Assembly (NCBI GenBank): GCA_033060915.1
Contig: CM065394.1
Span: forward strand, 36,637,501 to 36,701,500
From: Euryodendron excelsum
Taxonomy: Eukaryota; Streptophyta; Magnoliopsida; Ericales; Pentaphylacaceae
DNA: 64,000 nt
Direction: 5' to 3'
The notes beneath the pieces were generated by a model. It had not been told where the DNA came from. It saw nothing but the letters and a program-made list of their open reading frames with translations, and did not search any database. Within the stretch, counting starts at the first letter, position 1; every line of letters starts with the position of its first letter. This document shows, piece after piece, positions 58,986 to 64,000 of this stretch. Both the position numbers and the translations under genes were made by a program.

Positions 58986-61737
58986 AGGTAAAAACTTGCG
59001 TTAATAAGTTTGAGAACATGTTCGTTTTGAGTCTCAAAGCAGCCATTTTGGACAATAATGCAAAGATTAGGTCGATAACCAGTTGCACCATTGATTAACA
59101 ATGATCAACACTGGTTAATTAATGTCTAAGATTATACTTATAATCTCGCCTTATCGTGTATTTAGTTGTAACAAATAGGATCAAAACAAGCAATTTGGAC
59201 TTAATCCTTTATATTGTATACATAGATTGACAAAAAAAAAGAGCAGGAAATAGGATAAGCAATACAAAAATTAGGTCAACATTACAAAACTACCCTTCGC
59301 CCAATTTATAATCCCTAAATTCCTTGTCTCTTATCTTCCAGTGATATGTAGTGTGTCTTGTTATCACCATATGCTGTTATTTAGACATGTTTGCTATTAT
59401 TTAACAGAATGAATATTAGTCTGTGTGAGCATCTCTGTAGACTTGTCTTATGCGAATATACTCGCTCCAATCCGGCTATGTATGAACCATTGCACCCCAC
59501 AACTGGGCTTCATTTTGTTCCACTAGACTAATAAGAATCCGAATCTAGCTATGGCATTTATGCTCTTTCCAGAGTATACTGCAACGTACGAAAAATGAAA
59601 ATTTTTTTTTCTAGATTAGTGTGATTATCATACTATGATTCTGCATCCACCACCATAACTTAGCAAAGAGATTCTTAGTTAAAGAGGTAGTGACATTTCC
59701 ACAAGTGGATCCACGATGTGGATTAGAATCAGCCCCAATTATTTTTTTTTCTCTACTTGCTTTCCCTGCAAGTATGTGGGAAATTTGTAAAATACCTTAA
59801 AGTTGCAAATTAAATGAAAGAATTTTCGTACAAAAAATTTCATCAGAATGATGTGATAATGATATTTTTAAAGCTTTGAGTCAAACAGTGTTGAGTTTAT
59901 TTATTTATTTGAAATTAAAGAATTATAAAGAGCTACATCATTTTGTATGAAAATTCTCTACTTTTATAGCGTTACTCTAAAAAGAAAGAAAATTTTCTTC
60001 TCATTTGAATCAGTTTATAAGTTAACTTATTTAAGTAACTTAGGTCTTTTTAGTTGGCTTTATTTTTTTGCTAAAAAAAATTAAAAGCATAAACTAAAAA
60101 CTCATATAAAAATTAAAAAGGTAAAAATTAAAAATTATTTTAAAAAAAAAAGATAAAAAAGCTTTGGTTGAAATGAGCCTTAATTTAGGGGTGTCATATA
60201 TCGTACCTAATGCGAACATCAATAGTATTCTTGTGATTTTCAACCATCTTTGCTTCACACACGTATTTGATATTTGTGGTAGCCGTTTAGTTTTGGAATT
60301 TTTCCTTTTATGTCTCTGTCCATTTAGCCCGTGGTTCAAACAATTTTGATGGTTCGAAGTTTTCTTTTTTCCCTTGGATTTTTCTACGGTCTCAATTTTT
60401 TTTTTCTCCCTTTTTCTAGCTTTTGGCTTTTAAAAAGTGAAAAAGTTCAGGAATTTTTGGAAGAAAGACAAGCAAAAAGAGCAAGCTCGATTGATATCTT
60501 ACTGTTCTTCCATTGGCATCTCATCGATAGCAGAATGATTCTGTATGAGAATTAAGAGTTCAACTTCAAATGAAAGGGTCTTTAAGTCTATGGTTTGCCA
60601 TGCATAAAACGTTTTAATTTCTCCTCCTTCGGGTGAAAACAGAAGAGGCTGCTTTTCGATTAATCAACGCTAACATATAAACCCAGTAAGTCCTTACACT
60701 AGATGATGCCTTGGTGCGCTTGCTTTGGCAAAAAATCAAGAAGCAAATGCTGAAAAGTTAGAGAATTGTGACAAAAATGGTGCTATTATTGGCACACATA
60801 CGCCATTGTAGTGACTGCTTTTTGCCCTTTCCTATTACTTCGTGGGATCGATTCTATAATGACAATCATAAACTTGTATATGCATGCATGAAGAAATATG
60901 TAGGGTTCTGTAAAGCACAACACTGATTTTCTAAGCAAAGTTGCACATGCTTTATATGCATGATGATGCAAGCAAACCAATTGGGCACCAAACATTAACA
61001 TGATTAAGTGAAATTAGCTACCAATTAACTGCCGTACGTCCTATCACTGGCTTTGGTATAAAGCAATGCATAGCACTTTTTTTGGTGGAGTTCAAGCCAT
61101 GCATAGTTATTTTTTTTAGGGGTTGTTTAGTATAGTGATTATTTACCCGCCCGATTGGTTGTGTGCCTAGGTGTGTTCATAGACTCAGCATATAGGTACA
61201 TATATATATATATATATGTATCTATATAGACTGTTGAGACATGCCTTGAAGGATATTTTTAGCTAGAAGTTAAGATTGTAATTTCTTGTGGACAATGATC
61301 TCTCGCGAGAGAGTTGGGTAATATAATTCTGGGTAGCACAATGGTATATAGATTTTAATTTGCTGTTTGAAAATTCTTTCTTCTTAGCCAGCAGTGCATC
61401 TGTTCCTCTACAATGATTTTAATGTATTTTTAATGCTTATTGGCCAGGAGTGGTTTTGCTGCTGTTAAGGATGGTGTTATAATTACTGTCAATGACTTGG
61501 CCCAATGAAAAAACACCACTTGGCAAGTCTTAGAAGTCCTGATTGCATCTGATTTTAAACTTTAAACCCTCTTAGAACCAACCGAAACTAAATCTTCTCA
61601 TTGTGCCATGTCATTGACAGCCGCAACAGCACCATCCTCAACAGCAGCAAAACCACTCTCCTTCGACGGATATCTCTGATCCAGCTTCCATTGGCTACTT
61701 CTGAAGTAAATTACAATGTTCAAGATAATTTTTTTCT
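58982..61737 (-). repeat. right arm of a large inverted duplication
   Basis: Inverted copy of 40236-43868. Landmarks (plus strand): GTCCAAAATGGCTGC as GCAGCCATTTTGGAC (59039), GATTCTGCATCCACCACCAT (59636), CAATTTTGATGGTTCGAAGT (60341), CAAACCAATTGGGCACC (60975), GCTACTTCTGAAGTAAATTA (61696). Its own inserts lie at about 60070-60175 and 61447-61661. Confidence 0.88.
61447..61661. mobile_element. 215-bp MITE with 30-bp terminal inverted repeats
   Basis: Left end GGAGTGGTTTTGCTGCTGTT; right end AACAGCAGCAAAACCACTCTCC. The inverted match continues through AAGGATGGTG / CACCATCCTC. The centre is unique and non-coding. It is absent from the other inverted arm, so it is a later insertion. No clear target duplication. 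Confidence 0.85.
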
Positions 61738-61739
61738 TT

Positions 61740-63320
61740 TTTTATCAAACCATGTTCAAGGTAATCACGTATGAAATCAGTATTTTATCATATACGGTGC
61801 GAAGGTTGAGACAGCTGTAGCCTGTAGGACCGAAAGTGGGTCTTAATATTTTTCCTATTCTTTCATAAATCTAATATCCAAACCTGACATTTTGTTTGTT
61901 TTTTTTTTTTTAATACATTAGAGGGACAAAACTTTGAAAAGAAGATTATCAGTTGAAGCCATAACTTCTATTATGGGAAGAGCCACCGCTACCATTGATG
62001 TGGCTAGCCACGTTAGCCTGAGCTCAGCACCTAATTGTAGGCCATTACTGATGTGGCTAGCATCAGTTGCTACAGTCACAGCTGATGCTAGCAGCTCTCT
62101 AAAATATGTTTTCAATTGTATGGATATGCATAGATACACTAGTTTGATAAGCGAGTGCAAGTAATTAGAAAAATAATAAAAAAATAAAAAGAACATGCCT
62201 TTTAATTAAATTGGGGCTTGTGTAGTATTTTCTTTCTAATTTGGTTCTTCTTTCAATGTGTTCTTCGATAATATTTTCCAGAGAAGAACTTATATATAGA
62301 TGTAAACTACTCGATACTCATTTTCTTATCTATCTCACGAACTGCCTCTCAACATTTTTAAGTATATCGTTGTGTTTCGCGATTCTTAATGGATTTTATT
62401 ATTGTTGTAGGTTCCATGGAATTTGAAGCTTGCGCAAAAAACTGCATCCATAACTGCCACAGCAAATACTAGTGGAACCTTGCTGTATTTGTTTTAATCG
62501 TTTTGGGAAAAAAAGAGCTATGTACATGTACCTGGTAAGGCATTGTTAAATGTCGACAAATGCTTCATCAATAATTAAATAAAAAGGTGCATAAATTGTT
62601 TGATAGTTGCGATTATGCTTTTCTTTTCTTTTTTTTTTTTTTTTTTGGTTGTTTTCTTTCTTTTTTGACACTATATATGCTTAATAGCATCTCTTAGCAC
62701 TATAATTACGGGAATGTCATGTGGATCCCCAATAATAAGCTTTGTCCAGTGCTACTGACAATCACAATTAGAAACAGATATAAATTAGCTTATCATGATA
62801 CAAACAAAAAGATACGTGAATTTTTTTATTAAAAAAAAAGATTATAGGGTTTGAAAAATCACTAAAATGCCAAAAATATTTCACACACTCAATAACTAGG
62901 GAAAATAATTCTCTAAACCTATTCTCATGAGGATTTCCTAGATAATAAATACAATTAGACAGTTTCAAATCTTATAATAGCTAAGAATTATATTTAATAT
63001 GTAATTTTATTTCACTGTGAAAAGAATGAGACAAGTTGTTTGTGTCCAGTCGAATGCTATTATAATATTAGTGTTTCATGGCTACACAACCATAGATGAT
63101 CTCAAGTGAGGCAGTTTGAAACAAAAACTCTCCGATAGATTCAAATATCCAGTTCTAGAACTACCCAGGTTTTGAATAAAGCTTAGCCAGAATGTAACAA
63201 TAATAATCATAGTAACACTATCTTATTTCAAAGTAACCAATTTTGGTACAATCTTGGCTTTGTTTGGTTGTGGTTACGATTTTGATTTCTCAAATTTGAT
63301 GGAACCATGTTGACAAATTA
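61740..63320. other. intergenic DNA; possible small Cys-rich exon
   Basis: Mostly AT-rich. A segment at about 62410-62472 after a possible TTGTAG acceptor reads GSMEFEACAKNCIHNCHSKY then stop, with C-X3-C-X3-C spacing. A frame at 61934-62164 with two further Cys could be an earlier exon, but the phases do not join. No family is assigned. Confidence 0.25.
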
Positions 63321-63325
63321 GTTCC

Positions 63326-63500
63326 CACTGTAAGAAAAGTTATTTTTGGCGACAATTGTTTCGTCACCAAAAGTAAGATATTTGTCGCTAAAGGTAATCA
63401 GCGACGATTACCATTTTTTCGCCAGGTTGTTGCTAAACCCTTGTCACAGAAGAGTTATCGCAACCATTTATGATTTCGTCGCCAAAAGTCATCTTTCTGC
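63326..63500 (+). mobile_element. CACTA-like transposon end fragment
   Basis: CACTGTAAGAAAAGTTATTT followed by repeated TTTGGCGAC / GTCGC(C/T)AAA words in both orientations (63347-63490). Similar CACTACAAGAAAA...GGCGACG ends are known in plant CACTA-type elements. The other end is not identified in the window. Confidence 0.5.
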
Positions 63501-64000
63501 AACAAATAAATGTTCACTTTTCTATTAAAAGACCTGCCCAAAAAATGCATTAAATTTTGATTCTTTTCCTCTACATATATATTACCTAAAATTCAACCAC
63601 AGCTGGCGTGTATTCATTACTATATTCATCTTCTAAGAATTTATAAATTAAAACACGTTAAATAAAAAAAACCAAAATCCATACTACATATTAAAAAATT
63701 ACCATATACAAAGGTCCAAAATATTTAGAAACAACACAAAAGTTTGAAATAGTATGTAAAATATCTGAATATTAGGAAAAAAAAATCTTCATTGATGGCC
63801 AAATCCATCTGCATGCATGAGTCCATCGTCTATCTGTAACCATAACAAAAGGAAAGTATAAATAATCAACACCTTTATAAAACATATTTTAAATATCTAT
63901 GTGGTTAAGTGTTTAATTTCATAAATTTGCTTCCAACTCTAATCACTCTTCCCTCACCTTTTTCTTTTATTTTTCATTACCAAATCTTTGATCCATACAC
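63500..64000. other. intergenic DNA, nothing seen
   Basis: AT-rich sequence with no recognised gene or repeat. Confidence 0.5.

Noticed and set aside
62400..62500. IPS1/At4-type miR399 mimic near a phosphate-starvation gene
   Set aside because: Looked for the conserved mimic motif in this intergenic region and did not find it.
1..64000. CRISPR arrays, bacterial operons, rRNA or clear tRNA genes
   Set aside because: The DNA is plant nuclear. Tandem repeats seen lack CRISPR spacing, and the only tRNA-like boxes are in the putative SINE.

Overview
The window is nuclear DNA of a flowering plant, most likely a eudicot. It is AT-rich, with intron-rich genes, many microsatellites, MITEs, a SINE, a LINE and LTR retrotransposons. 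Three genes are well supported. All three have residue-level family signatures and, where spliced, exon phases that close exactly. (1) A Dof zinc-finger transcription factor (3638-2988, minus). (2) A PP2A B55-type regulatory B subunit with 14 coding exons over 15 kb (23607-8388, minus; 516 aa). (3) A PS2/PECP1-type HAD phosphatase with 4 exons (44853-46121, plus; 272 aa). From memory of Arabidopsis locus order, these three families are neighbours there in pairs (Dof1.7 beside ATB-alpha; ATB-beta beside PEPC1). The window would then show the unsplit Dof - B55 - PECP1 block.

Layout. 1-2.9 kb: intergenic, perhaps the 3' end of an upstream transcript. 3-4.2 kb: Dof gene. 4.3-7.6 kb: intergenic with short repeats. 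7.6-23.9 kb: B55 gene, whose introns hold a SINE, a LINE 3' end, a TIR element, dispersed repeats and a C18G7 tract. 24-26.9 kb: intergenic with a 430-bp tandem duplication. 26.9-39.2 kb: a complete but decayed Ty3/gypsy element of the Tat type (minus). It has a perfect 5-bp target duplication, an antisense gene with its own TATA box, a 60/66-bp tandem array, and a nested 2.2-kb solo LTR with its own target duplication. 40.2-43.9 kb and 59.0-61.7 kb: the two arms of a large, diverged inverted duplication. Between the arms lie the phosphatase gene, a dead 6.8-kb Ty1/copia element 216 bp after its stop codon, a second copy of the phosphatase 3' flank, a PIF/Harbinger transposase remnant, a foldback element and an orphan LTR with an initiator-Met primer site. 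61.7-64 kb: AT-rich intergenic DNA with a CACTA-like end.

The genes do not form a pathway. The Dof protein is a nuclear transcription factor. The B55 subunit directs PP2A to substrates. The phosphatase probably releases phosphate from phosphocholine or phosphoethanolamine under phosphate starvation, and two PHR1-type P1BS sites lie upstream of it. Exon boundaries were read by eye from GT/AG sites and phase. UTR ends, transcription starts and repeat identities were not computed. Species, expression and copy number cannot be told from the sequence.
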